Assembly (NCBI RefSeq): GCF_019219825.1
Contig: NZ_JAHUXH010000018.1
Coordinates: 62,001 to 126,000 of the forward strand
Direction of reading: 5' to 3'
Length of the DNA stretch: 64,000 bases
Source: Streptomyces sp. TRM70350
GTDB taxonomy: Bacteria > Actinomycetota > Actinomycetes > Streptomycetales > Streptomycetaceae
Below the pieces are notes generated by a model. The model was not told the origin of the DNA, searched no databases, and was given only the letters and a program-made list of their open reading frames with translations. Of this stretch, positions 25,274-33,605 are shown in pieces (position 1 is the stretch's first letter; each line of letters starts with the position of its first letter). Made by a program: the position numbers and the translations under genes.

Positions 25274-26610
25274 CCACGGAGACCGCCTTCGACCCCGGCG
25301 CCGCGGCGGCCCGTGCCACCGACGCGATCCTCCGCGACACCCTGCACGGCCCGCACCGCGGTGTCGTCGTCGACTCCCCGCCCGGCGCGGGCAAGTCCAC
25401 GCTGGTGGTGCGCGCGGCGCTGGAGCTGGCCGACGCGGGCCGCCCGCTGATGGTCGTCGCGCAGACCAACGCCCAGGTGGACGACCTCGTCCTGCGGCTC
25501 GCCGAGAAGAACCCCGAGCTGCCGGTGGGCCGGTTGCACAGCAGTGACGCCGACCCGTACGACAAGGCGCTGGACGACCTGGCGAACGTACGGAAGTCGG
25601 CGAAGGCGGGGGACCTCACCGGGCTGCCGGTGGTCGTCTCCACCGCCGCCAAATGGGGGCATGTCAAGGTCGACGAGCCGTGGCGGCACGCGATCGTCGA
25701 CGAGGCGTACCAGATGCGGTCGGACTCGCTGCTCGCCGTCGCCGGGTTGTTCGAGCGGGCGCTGTTCGTGGGCGACCCCGGGCAGCTGGACCCGTTCGCG
25801 ATCGTGGGCAGCGAGCAGTGGGCGGGTCTGTCGTACGACCCCTCGGCGTCCGCGGTCACCACCCTGCTGGCCCACAACCCCGAGCTGCCGCAGCACCGCC
25901 TGCCGGTCTCCTGGCGACTGCCCGCCTCGGCGGCGCCGCTGGTCTCGGACGCGTTCTACCCGTACACGCCGTTCCGCAGCGGCACCGGCCACGGCGACCG
26001 GCGGCTCACCTTCGGCGTCCCGTCGGACGGCTCCGGGCCCGACCGGGTGATCGACGAGGCGGCGGAGTCGGGCTGGGGCCTGCTGGAGCTGCCCGCGCGG
26101 CACACGCCGCGCACCGATCCGGAGGCGGTGCGGGCGGTGGCGACGGTGGTACGACGGCTGCTGGACCGGGGTGGGACGGCCACGTCGGAGCGCTCGCCCG
26201 ACCCGACGCCACTGACCGCCGACCGCATCGCCGTCGGCACGGCCCACCGCGACCAGGCGGCGGCCGTCCGGGCGGCCCTCGCCGGGCTGGGCGTGCGCGA
26301 GGTCACCGTCGACACGGCGAACCGCCTCCAGGGCCGGGAGTACGACGTCACGGTCGTCCTGCACCCCCTCTCCGGCCGCCCCGACGCCACCGCCTTCCAC
26401 CTGGAGACGGGGCGCCTCTGCGTCCTGGCCTCCCGCCACCGGCACGCGTGCGTCGTGGTGTGCCGGGCGGGGGTGAGCGAGCTGCTGGACGACTACCCGT
26501 CGACGGAGCCGGTCCAGCTGGGGACGGTGGTGAAGTTTCCGGACGGCTGGGAGGCAAACCACGCCGTCCTGGCCCACCTCGCCGAACGCCGCGTGGCATG
26601 GCGACCATGA
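25270..26610 (+). CDS. Compact superfamily 1 DNA/RNA helicase (Dna2/Upf1-like)
   Basis: Protein of 446 aa with all SF1 helicase motifs in order: Walker A SPPGAGKST (about residues 36-44), motif Ia VAQTNAQVDDL, Walker B HAIVDEAYQM (DEAY), motif III FVGDPGQLDPF, motif IV-like LPVSWRLPASAAPLV, motif V DTANRLQGREYDVTVVL, and motif VI ASRHRHACVVV. Few extra domains are present, so it is a minimal motor, probably relying on the two preceding gene products. Residues at the C-terminus (DGWEANHAVLAHLAERRV) are duplicated downstream outside the gene. Confidence 0.88.
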   Translation: MTTETAFDPGAAAARATDAILRDTLHGPHRGVVVDSPPGAGKSTLVVRAALELADAGRPLMVVAQTNAQVDDLVLRLAEKNPELPVGRLHSSDADPYDKALDDLANVRKSAKAGDLTGLPVVVSTAAKWGHVKVDEPWRHAIVDEAYQMRSDSLLAVAGLFERALFVGDPGQLDPFAIVGSEQWAGLSYDPSASAVTTLLAHNPELPQHRLPVSWRLPASAAPLVSDAFYPYTPFRSGTGHGDRRLTFGVPSDGSGPDRVIDEAAESGWGLLELPARHTPRTDPEAVRAVATVVRRLLDRGGTATSERSPDPTPLTADRIAVGTAHRDQAAAVRAALAGLGVREVTVDTANRLQGREYDVTVVLHPLSGRPDATAFHLETGRLCVLASRHRHACVVVCRAGVSELLDDYPSTEPVQLGTVVKFPDGWEANHAVLAHLAERRVAWRP

Positions 26611-26779
26611 ACGGCACCGCGCCGCACCACCCAACCGCCGCCGCCCACCACGCCGCAAACCGCCGGACGCAGTCCGGCACGCCGCCGGAGGCGGCCAAGG
26701 AACACGGCCCGGACGGCTGGGAGGCAAACCACGCCGTCCTGGCCCACCTCGCCGAGCGCCGGGTGCAGGGGCGACCATG
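26541..26779 (+). repeat. Direct duplication of the helicase 3' end
   Basis: Bases 26541-26609 recur at 26711-26779 (offset 170 bp) with only a few changes, including the ends gcgaccatga versus gcgaccatgg. Copy 1 is the true gene end. Copy 2 has lost the stop and lies in the leader of the next gene. The 101 bases between are unrelated low-complexity sequence. Confidence 0.85.
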
Positions 26780-26876
26780 GACACCCCAGGCCCCCTTGCG
26801 CGGGCGCGAGAGAATTGAGGGTGGCCCACCTCGAACAGGCGGCGCCTTCGGAACCGTACGAGGAGGAGATGAGGAC

Positions 26877-27239
26877 ATGGCGGAGCCCACGCCGCGTCGG
26901 AACGAACCGCGGCTACGCCCCGCGCCCCTGCTCTTCGAGCCCGCGGAAGCGGCCTCCGATCCGGAGCACTTCTTCGATCTGGAGTCGATCGACGACCCCG
27001 GGACGCTGCTGGCCCGTGCCACGGAGCTGACGCGGGCGTTCCGGGCGGCGGCGGACCGGGCGATGGAGTTCCAGGCCATGGCGGCGGCGCAGCTCGCCGA
27101 TCCCCGCCGGTTCGACCGGCTGACGGCCGCGGACATCGCCGAGCAGGCCGAGTGGACCGAGGACTACGCCAAGAAGATGGTGGAGTTCGGCCGGGATCTG
27201 CTGCGGGGGGTCGACGCGCGGGGACCGGATCCCGTCTGA
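26877..27239 (+). CDS. Small conserved protein downstream of the helicase
   Basis: Protein of 120 aa from ATG 26877, preceded by aggaggag. It is acidic and mostly helical (LLARATELTRAFRAAADRAM, then ADIAEQAEWTEDYAKKMVEF). There are no membrane segments or recognised motif. It lies 266 bases after the helicase on the same strand and may be a fourth member of that operon or independent. Confidence 0.7.
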   Translation: MAEPTPRRNEPRLRPAPLLFEPAEAASDPEHFFDLESIDDPGTLLARATELTRAFRAAADRAMEFQAMAAAQLADPRRFDRLTAADIAEQAEWTEDYAKKMVEFGRDLLRGVDARGPDPV

Positions 27240-27398
27240 GCAGCTGCCGCCAAGGCCGGAGACAGGCCCGGAGACAGGCCCGGAAGCCCATCCCCCGGCA
27301 TATGCCAGTCGCGCAAGGTACCCCCTCTCACCCCCTCCTGTCCCGATTTCCGGCAACCCACGGCAACGAAGCGTTCACAACGGGTACCTCTGGGTGCC

Positions 27399-27968
27399 AT
27401 GAGCAGCAGCACACTGACCTCGGACGGCGCCGCCTGGCTCGCCTCGGCCCGAACGTATCCGCGCAGCACCCTCGCCTTCTGGGAGGAGCGCCCGGACGCC
27501 CCCGTGGTGCTGCCCTGCGGTTCCGCCTTCGACATCGTGAGCGCGCCCGCGGTCTTCGGGCGGCAGATGCTGGACCTGTTGTGGGACGAGGGCCCGGGCC
27601 CGGTCGCGGTGTTCCGGGGCCGGATGCTGCTGTTCGCCACGCCGGGCACGGCTCAGCGGCTGCCCTCGCTGCTGGAGTGGGAGGAGTGGGGGGCCACCGG
27701 CCCGGGATCCCACGGCCGTACGGCCGCCGTCCCGCCCCTGCTCTGCCACGGCACCGGCGACGCGGTCACCGTCCCCGCCCCCACCGGCACGGCGTCGGCC
27801 TCCGGCTCCCGCTGGCTCGTCGCCCCCGACACCCGTCGCCCCTGGCTCCCCGGCCCGGAAATCCTGCTCTGGGCGGCCGTCCGCGCGGCCCGCTCGGCTG
27901 TGCGGATATCGATTTCTCCTCCTCCCGACCAGGGTGCTAAGGTCTACGACGTCAGCAGGCGCCGCTAG
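27399..27968 (+). CDS. Primase/polymerase-like small protein
   Basis: Protein of 189 aa (SDGAAWLASARTYPRST, then LPCGSAFDIVSAPAVFGRQM, RGRMLLFATPGTAQRLPSLL, WLVAPDTRRPWLPGPEILLW). It resembles the streptomycete proteins annotated as bifunctional DNA primase/polymerase, which share the fold-like N-terminal part but lack a clear catalytic triad here. The C-terminal VYDVSRRR and stop run into the first ten bases of tRNA-Lys, so mRNA and tRNA gene overlap. The function is tentative. Confidence 0.6.
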   Translation: MSSSTLTSDGAAWLASARTYPRSTLAFWEERPDAPVVLPCGSAFDIVSAPAVFGRQMLDLLWDEGPGPVAVFRGRMLLFATPGTAQRLPSLLEWEEWGATGPGSHGRTAAVPPLLCHGTGDAVTVPAPTGTASASGSRWLVAPDTRRPWLPGPEILLWAAVRAARSAVRISISPPPDQGAKVYDVSRRR

Positions 27969-28032
27969 CTCAGTTGGTTAGAGCAGCTGACTCTTAATCA
28001 GCGGGTCCGGGGTTCGAGTCCCTGGCGGCGCA
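27959..28032 (+). tRNA. tRNA-Lys (CTT), copy 1
   Basis: The acceptor stem GCGCCGC (27959-27965) pairs with GCGGCGC (28025-28031), with discriminator A. The anticodon CTT lies in the loop GACTCTTAATC, and the T-loop reads GGTTCGAGTCC. The sequence is identical to the copies at 41499 and 45186. Confidence 0.95.
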
Positions 28033-28044
28033 CGACAATGAGAG

Positions 28045-28071
28045 GCCCCTCGCAGAAGCGAGGGGCTTTTT
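28045..28071 (+). terminator. Terminator of tRNA-Lys copy 1
   Basis: A 9-bp stem GCCCCTCGC/GCGAGGGGC with loop AGAA is followed by five T residues. It also faces the convergent protease gene. Confidence 0.9.
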
Positions 28072-28089
28072 CATGTACCGGCGCAGCTG

Positions 28090-29403
28090 CTACCCGTTCG
28101 CGATCTTCACCGTCCACGCCCCCGAAGCCGTACGCCCCTCCACCTCCACCCGCACCCCGGCCCCCGGCACGGTGAAGCTCTCCCCCAGCGCGACCGGCGC
28201 GTCCGCGAGGGGTGGGTACACCGAGCCCTCCCAGCATGCCTCCGTGCCCGGGTGGGCGTCGATCACCTGGACCGGGCCGTCGCCGGACTCGGCGCCGGCG
28301 TGGACGCGGTAGACGAGGATGCCCTGCCGGCAGCTGTGCTGATCGTTGCCGACGGAGCCTCGGGCCTCGAAGGCGAGGACGCTCTCCGCCCCGGTGCGCA
28401 CCACCGCCAGCTTGGTCCCGCGGCCCACCCCGAAGGCGGGGGCTCCGGCCGGGGCGGTCGTCGGCTGTCCGGGCCCGGCGCCGAGCGACTCCAGCGTCAG
28501 CCGTACGGGCCTGTCGCCCCGCACGCAGACCACCTGCCGCGGCTCCAGCCAGCCCAGCTTCCACTTGTGCCAGCCGAACAGATCCGGAGCCAGCCCGAAC
28601 TGGCTGCCCATCAGGTCCCAGTCACCCACATGGGTGTCCCAGTCGCCCTTGCCGTCGACCGGGCGGTGGTAGAGGTCCGGCAGGTCGAAGACATGGCCGG
28701 TCTCATGGGCGAGGACGAGCCGGTCCGGCGGGTGGTTCTCGAACACCGTGACGATCCGGTGGATGTCGGTGCCGTCGGCGCGCAGCGGGGTGTCGAGGTT
28801 GACGACCTTCGTGGCGTCCGAGTCGACGCCGGGCGCGTGCGGGTCGGCGATGAAGTAGATGATGTCGTAGCGCGAGAAGTCGACCTGGGGGTCGGCGACG
28901 GCGAGCGCGTCGCGCAGGTAGGCGGCCCGTTGCGGGGCTGCCCAGTCGCGCTGTATGGCGTACGCGGTGGAAGGGCGCGGCATGCGGATCCAGTGCCGCA
29001 GCGGGTGCGGGCGGAGGCGGAACCTGCCGTACGAGGCGCGCTCGAAGTAGCTGCTGGTGGCCGGGAAGTGGTCGGCGGTCAGTTCGGCGGGGGTGGTCAG
29101 CGGGCGGGAGTCCGGGAAGGACAGGAAGACCATCACCGCGTCCAGCGTGCCGGTCGGCCGTGGATAGGCGGTGTTCCAGGTGTCCAGGCCCTCGGAGTGG
29201 TGGACCTGCGTGCGGGTGAGGGCGCAGGGCGCGGCAGCGAAGGGCTCGGCGACCGAGGGGCAGGCGATGAGGGAGGTCGCCGCGACCGCCGACAGGGTGG
29301 TGAACACGGCCGCGGTGCTGCGCAGTCGGGGGCGGGCGGCAGCGTGACCGAACCCCTTGAAGGCCTCACGGGTGCGTTTCCCCAGGGGCAGCTGGCGCGG
29401 CAC
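28090..29403 (-). CDS. Secreted M6-type metalloprotease
   Basis: Protein of 437 aa from GTG 29403, chosen because ggagg lies five bases upstream. An export signal lies around residues 24-55 with a hydrophobic core TAAVFTTLSAVAATSL. The zinc site is HETGH (His233-His237) followed by Asp240, in RLVLAHETGHVFDLPDLYHR, with a DWDLMGS segment after it, as in M6 (immune inhibitor A-like) proteases. It has a beta-rich C-terminal domain. It is convergent with tRNA-Lys and probably acts on extracellular proteins. Confidence 0.87.
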   Translation of the reverse strand: MPRQLPLGKRTREAFKGFGHAAARPRLRSTAAVFTTLSAVAATSLIACPSVAEPFAAAPCALTRTQVHHSEGLDTWNTAYPRPTGTLDAVMVFLSFPDSRPLTTPAELTADHFPATSSYFERASYGRFRLRPHPLRHWIRMPRPSTAYAIQRDWAAPQRAAYLRDALAVADPQVDFSRYDIIYFIADPHAPGVDSDATKVVNLDTPLRADGTDIHRIVTVFENHPPDRLVLAHETGHVFDLPDLYHRPVDGKGDWDTHVGDWDLMGSQFGLAPDLFGWHKWKLGWLEPRQVVCVRGDRPVRLTLESLGAGPGQPTTAPAGAPAFGVGRGTKLAVVRTGAESVLAFEARGSVGNDQHSCRQGILVYRVHAGAESGDGPVQVIDAHPGTEACWEGSVYPPLADAPVALGESFTVPGAGVRVEVEGRTASGAWTVKIANG

Positions 29404-29771
29404 ATGGACCTCCGGATGCGGTTCTCGGGACACCGCATCCAGACTGTGTGAATTTATTGTTGTATGCCCTGTTTGCCTACCCCGGACGAGTGAAGTGCCG
29501 GGGGGCCCGCGCGAGGTCACCGAACCGGCCGACACCCCCGGACCGCTCACGGACCGTCACCATGGGCGGGGCGTGCGGGAACGGGACCTCAGGCGGGCAG
29601 AAACGATCTGCCGGGAGGGCGGGTCGTTCCGCGCGTGTTCCGCGACACTGGACAGTGGGCTGCGAACACCCTGGGCGGCCCTCTATGATCGGCACACTTT
29701 CCTGACCCTTTCCTGCCCGGACAGAGATCGAGCAGAGATCGAGCAGATCGAGTGCACTGCGGGAGCGAGCG
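29404..29771. promoter_or_regulatory. Divergent intergenic region: protease / cdgA
   Basis: A gap of 368 bases. The only AT-rich patch is around 29446-29470 (tgtgaatttattgttgtatg) and may hold the protease promoter. Near cdgA the motif agatcgagc repeats three times (29722-29750). I could not find a convincing BldD box, although cdgA is a BldD target in S. coelicolor. Confidence 0.4.
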
Positions 29772-31667
29772 GTGAGCGGAACGTCCGAAGGGCCGGCGCC
29801 CGCGGCAGAACTCATCGGGCCGGCCGTCACAGACAGTGATCATGAGGCGCCGCGAAGTACCGGCGCCGACCCCTTCGACCCCCATCGAACCGAGGCCGAC
29901 CCCTTCGACCCCCATCGAACCGAGGCCGACCCCTTCGACTCCTATCGATCCGCCTTCGCCGCGGCCCCGCTCGCCATGGCGGTCGTCGACCGCGAGGGCC
30001 TGGTGGTCAGTGCCAACGCGGCCCTCGCCGGCCTGCTCGGCGCCGACCCCGGCGAACTGACCGGCCGGGTCGCCGCCGACCTGGTCGACCTGGCCTCCGA
30101 CGCGCGCACCTGGCACGCGTACCGCGAACTGCTGCGCGGCCGCGACGCCAGACTGCGCTGCGCACGACGGCTGAAGCACCCCGAAGGGCACAGCGTCTGG
30201 GTGCAGGTCACCGTCGCCCCGCTGCCCGACGGCGCGGACGGCCTGCTGCTGGCCGCCGCCGACATCAGCGCCCGGCGTGAACTCCAGGGCAGGCTGCGGC
30301 ACTTGCAGATGCACGACCCGGTGACCCGGCTGCCCAACCGCACCCTGTTCTTCGAGCGCCTCTCGGCCGCCCTCGACGTGGAGTCGTACGAAAGCGGCGG
30401 CACCGGCCGGATCGGCCTGTGCTACCTGGACCTGGACGGCTTCAAGGCGGTCAACGACACCCTCGGCCACCGGGTCGGCGACCGGCTGCTCGCGGCCGTG
30501 GCGGAACGCCTCAACCGCTGTGCGGACGAGGCCGGTTACGGCAGGGCGAGCGTGCCGCTGGTGGCCAGGCTGGGCGGCGACGAGTTCGCCCTGCTGGTCG
30601 AGGACTCCACGGGCACCGAGCAACTCGCCGACCTGGCCGAGTCCGTGCTGACGGCGCTTCAGGAGCCGTTCGACCTGGCCGGTCAGCGGCTGTCGCTGTC
30701 GGCGTCGATCGGGGTCGTCGAACGGCAGGCCGCCGGCACCACCGCCACCGGTCTGATGCAGGCCGCCGACACCACGCTGTACTGGGCGAAGGCCGACGGC
30801 AAGTCCCGCTGGACGCTGTTCGACCCCGAGCGCAACGCCCACCGCATGACCCGCCAGGCGCTCGCCTCCACGCTCCGCCCGGCCATCGACCGGGGCGAGT
30901 TCGTGCTGGAGTACCAGCCGCTGGTCGGCATGGCGGACGGGCGGCTGAACGGGGTCGAGGCGTTGGTCCGTTGGAACCATCCGCAGTTCGGCACGCTGAC
31001 GCCGAATCGGTTCATCGGATTGGCGGAGGAGGACGGCGCGATCGTCCCGCTGGGCCGCTGGGTGCTCGCCACCGCCTGCCGCCAGGCCCGCCGCTGGCAG
31101 CTCGAACGCCCCGACGAGCCACCCCTGTTCGTCTCCGTCAACGTGGCCGTGCGCCAGGTCTGGGACTCCGACCTGGTCGCGGACGTCGCCGAGATCCTCG
31201 CCGAGACGGGCCTCGCCCCGCAGCTGCTCCAGCTGGAACTCACCGAGTCCGCGGTGATGGGCTCCGCCGGACGCCCGTTGCAGGCCCTGCAGGCGCTCAG
31301 CGACATGGGCGTCCGCATCGCCATCGACGACTTCGGCACCGGCTACTCCAACCTCGCCTACCTCAGCCGGCTGCCGGTGTCGGTGCTGAAGCTGGACGGG
31401 TCCTTCGTCCGGGGCTTCCAGTACGAGGACGCAGGCGCCCACCCCAGCCCGGCCGACGAGGTCATCGTCGAGGCGATGATCCAGCTGGCGCACCGGCTGG
31501 GGCTGACCGTCACCGCCGAGTGCGTCGAGACGTCCGCGCAGGCCGGGCGGCTGCGCCGGATCGGGTGCGACACCGGGCAGGGGTGGCTGTACTCCCGGCC
31601 GGTGCCGCCGGATCGTATCTCCGAGCTGCTGGACTGCCCGTTCGGTCAGGCCGTCGGCAACGCGTAG
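29772..31667 (+). CDS. cdgA: CdgA-like c-di-GMP enzyme (PAS-GGDEF-EAL)
   Basis: Protein of 631 aa from GTG 29772. It has an N-terminal 10-residue repeat (ADPFDPHRTE), a PAS domain at about residues 60-175 (AMAVVDREGLVVSANAALAG), a GGDEF domain with an intact GGDEF at residues 268-272, and an EAL domain with Glu396-Ala397-Leu398 plus DDFGTGYS and KLDGSFV. No transmembrane segment is seen, so it is cytosolic. Both catalytic motifs look intact, so it could both make and degrade c-di-GMP, the ligand that dimerises BldD. The symbol follows the S. coelicolor gene of the same layout and position as I recall. Confidence 0.85.
   Translation: MSGTSEGPAPAAELIGPAVTDSDHEAPRSTGADPFDPHRTEADPFDPHRTEADPFDSYRSAFAAAPLAMAVVDREGLVVSANAALAGLLGADPGELTGRVAADLVDLASDARTWHAYRELLRGRDARLRCARRLKHPEGHSVWVQVTVAPLPDGADGLLLAAADISARRELQGRLRHLQMHDPVTRLPNRTLFFERLSAALDVESYESGGTGRIGLCYLDLDGFKAVNDTLGHRVGDRLLAAVAERLNRCADEAGYGRASVPLVARLGGDEFALLVEDSTGTEQLADLAESVLTALQEPFDLAGQRLSLSASIGVVERQAAGTTATGLMQAADTTLYWAKADGKSRWTLFDPERNAHRMTRQALASTLRPAIDRGEFVLEYQPLVGMADGRLNGVEALVRWNHPQFGTLTPNRFIGLAEEDGAIVPLGRWVLATACRQARRWQLERPDEPPLFVSVNVAVRQVWDSDLVADVAEILAETGLAPQLLQLELTESAVMGSAGRPLQALQALSDMGVRIAIDDFGTGYSNLAYLSRLPVSVLKLDGSFVRGFQYEDAGAHPSPADEVIVEAMIQLAHRLGLTVTAECVETSAQAGRLRRIGCDTGQGWLYSRPVPPDRISELLDCPFGQAVGNA
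29865..29942 (+). repeat. 30-bp tandem repeat inside cdgA
   Basis: Two full copies and one partial copy of a 30-bp unit start at 29865, 29895 and 29925. Each encodes ADPFDPHRTE. The repeat is in frame, so copy-number change would keep the gene open. Confidence 0.9.
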
Positions 31668-32788
31668 GCATCGGCGAGGAGTTCGTAGGAACGCAGCCGT
31701 ACCTCGCCGGTGTGCGCGTTGGCCGTGAGCATCAACTCGTCGGCGCCGGTGCGCTTGTGGAGGTCGTCCAGGCCCGCGCGGACCTCGTCCGGGGTGCCGT
31801 GGATGACGTTGGCGTTCCACGAGGTGACGAACTCCCGCTCCAGCGGGCTGAATTCGTACGCCTCCGCCTCCTCGGGAGTGGGCACGAGTCCCGGCCGTCC
31901 GGTGCGCAGCCGGATCATGCTGAGCGCGGCGGCGCGGACCTGGCGCCGGGCCTCCCGCTCGTCGTCGGTGGCGAGCGCGGAGACGCCGATGAGGGCGTAC
32001 GGCTCGTCGAGGACGGCGGACGGCTTGAAGGACTCCCGGTACAGGTCGAGCGCGGGGATCGTGTTCTGCGCGGAGAAGTGGTGCGCGAACGCGAAGGGCA
32101 GGCCGAGCAGCCCGGCCAGACGGGCGCTGAAGCCGGAGGAGCCGAGCAGCCAGATCGGCGGGCGGTGCGGGGACTGGACGCCGCCGGGCGAGGTGGCCTG
32201 GATCGGGCCGGGCACCGCGTGGATCCGGCGGTAGGGGTGGCCGTCGGGGAAGTCGTCGTCCAGGAACCGGGTCAGCTCGGCGAGCTGCTCGGGGAAGTCG
32301 TCCGCGCCCGAGTGAATGGGGGTCTCCCCGCTCGAGGGAAGCCGAGAGTGGGGGAGGTCGGTGCGGCGCAGGGCGGCCGCGGTGGCGCCGTCGGTGCCGG
32401 GGGCGCGGCCGAGGCCCAGGTCGATCCGGCCGGGGGCCATCGCCTCCAGCGTGCCGAACTGCTCGGCGATCACCAGCGGGGCGTGGTTGGGCAGCATCAC
32501 ACCGCCCGAGCCGAGCCGGATGCGGTCGGTGTGGGCGGCGAGATGGGCGAGGATCACGGCCGGGGACGAGGAGGCCACGCCCGGCATGGAGTGGTGCTCG
32601 GCGACCCAGTACCGGTGGAAGCCGCGGGCCTCCGCGAGGCGGGCCAGGGAGACGCTGGTGCGCAGGGCGTCGGTGGCGGTACGGCCCGCGCCGACGGTGA
32701 CCAGGTCCAGTACGGACAGGGGGACGGGGGCGCTGCCGTGGGCGGTCCCGCGGATCTCGTCGCGCTCGTCACGCTCGTCGTCGGGCAA
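31646..32788 (-). CDS. Luciferase-like monooxygenase family protein
   Basis: Protein of 380 aa. TTG 32788 is chosen because aggagg lies six bases upstream; GTG 32824 is an in-frame alternative. Family features: PLSVLDLVTVGAGRTATDAL, RYWVAEHHSMPGVA, RIRLGSGGVMLPNHAPLVIA, RIDLGLGRAPGTD and LMLTANAHT. These belong to bacterial luciferase-like, probably FMN-dependent, alkanal-monooxygenase-type proteins. The 3' end overlaps the convergent cdgA end by 22 bases. It may work with the downstream catabolic genes, but it has its own ribosome-binding site and the link is inference. Confidence 0.85.
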   Translation of the reverse strand: MPDDERDERDEIRGTAHGSAPVPLSVLDLVTVGAGRTATDALRTSVSLARLAEARGFHRYWVAEHHSMPGVASSSPAVILAHLAAHTDRIRLGSGGVMLPNHAPLVIAEQFGTLEAMAPGRIDLGLGRAPGTDGATAAALRRTDLPHSRLPSSGETPIHSGADDFPEQLAELTRFLDDDFPDGHPYRRIHAVPGPIQATSPGGVQSPHRPPIWLLGSSGFSARLAGLLGLPFAFAHHFSAQNTIPALDLYRESFKPSAVLDEPYALIGVSALATDDEREARRQVRAAALSMIRLRTGRPGLVPTPEEAEAYEFSPLEREFVTSWNANVIHGTPDEVRAGLDDLHKRTGADELMLTANAHTGEVRLRSYELLADAYALPTA

Positions 32789-32873
32789 GGGATGCCTCCT
32801 GGTCGGGCCGTGCGGTGTCCTCACGGCGCCAACAGGAGACGGTCTCCGCTTATTCCACGTGACGGCCGCGGTG

Positions 32874-33605
32874 TCACACCTGCACGATCGGCTCCCTGGC
32901 GAACAGCGTCCCCAGCTCCGGCGCGTTCACCCGGCGGTCCGCCAGCCGCAGCCCCTCCCAGACGGTGACCTGGTTGGCGGTGAGGACCGGTTTGCCGCGT
33001 TCCTTCTCCAGGGCCGGGATGTGGGCGGCCGTGTGCAGGGCCGTGTCGGGCAGGAGGATCGCCTCCGCGCCCGGCGCGTCCGCCGCGCGGGCCAGCGCGA
33101 AGACCTCGGCCTCGCCCCAGGTGCCGACCTCGGCCGCCGTGATGATCCCGGAGCTGCGCACGCCGGTCACCTCGATGCCGGCCGCGCCCAGGAAGTCGGC
33201 GAACAGCGACGCCACGTCCTCCGGATACGTGGCCCCCACCGCCACCCGCCGCACGCCCAGCTCCCGTACCGCGTGCACGAAGGCGAAGGAGGTCGAGGAC
33301 GCCGGCATGCCGGCCGCCCGGGCCAGGGTGCGCACCTGCTCGTGGGCGCCCTCCCAGCCGTGCACGAAGCTGCCGCTGGTGCACGCCCACACCACGGCCT
33401 CGCAACCGGCGTGCCGAAGCTCCTGGACGCCCGCCGCGAGGCGCTCCGGGGCGCCCATCTCGCGCAGGGCGTCCACCCGGTGGGCGTCCTCGCCGATGTC
33501 GGTGTGCACCAGGTCCACCCGGATGTCGCTGCCCAGGAGCTGCTCGATGCGCGGATAGTCGTCCTCGGCGGAGTGGCCCGGGTAGAGGAATCCCAGTGCT
33601 GTCAT
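32874..33605 (-). CDS. Asp/Glu racemase / maleate isomerase family protein, copy B
   Basis: Protein of 243 aa with the two catalytic-cysteine regions of the Asp/Glu racemase superfamily in modified form: VVWACTSGSFVHGW supplies the first Cys, while the second site reads EAILLPDTALHT with Asp in place of Cys. It resembles the maleate cis-trans isomerase/arylmalonate decarboxylase branch (EutA-like), where one Cys may be lost. ATG 33605 overlaps the preceding gene by four bases (ATGA). Confidence 0.82.
   Translation of the reverse strand: MTALGFLYPGHSAEDDYPRIEQLLGSDIRVDLVHTDIGEDAHRVDALREMGAPERLAAGVQELRHAGCEAVVWACTSGSFVHGWEGAHEQVRTLARAAGMPASSTSFAFVHAVRELGVRRVAVGATYPEDVASLFADFLGAAGIEVTGVRSSGIITAAEVGTWGEAEVFALARAADAPGAEAILLPDTALHTAAHIPALEKERGKPVLTANQVTVWEGLRLADRRVNAPELGTLFAREPIVQV

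Noticed and set aside
24451..27291. Very long minus-strand open frame opposite the helicase module
   Set aside because: Arg/Pro/Gly-rich composition and antisense to genes with clear motifs; a product of high GC.
29404..29771. BldD box upstream of cdgA
   Set aside because: Expected from known regulation, but no convincing palindromic site was found by eye.
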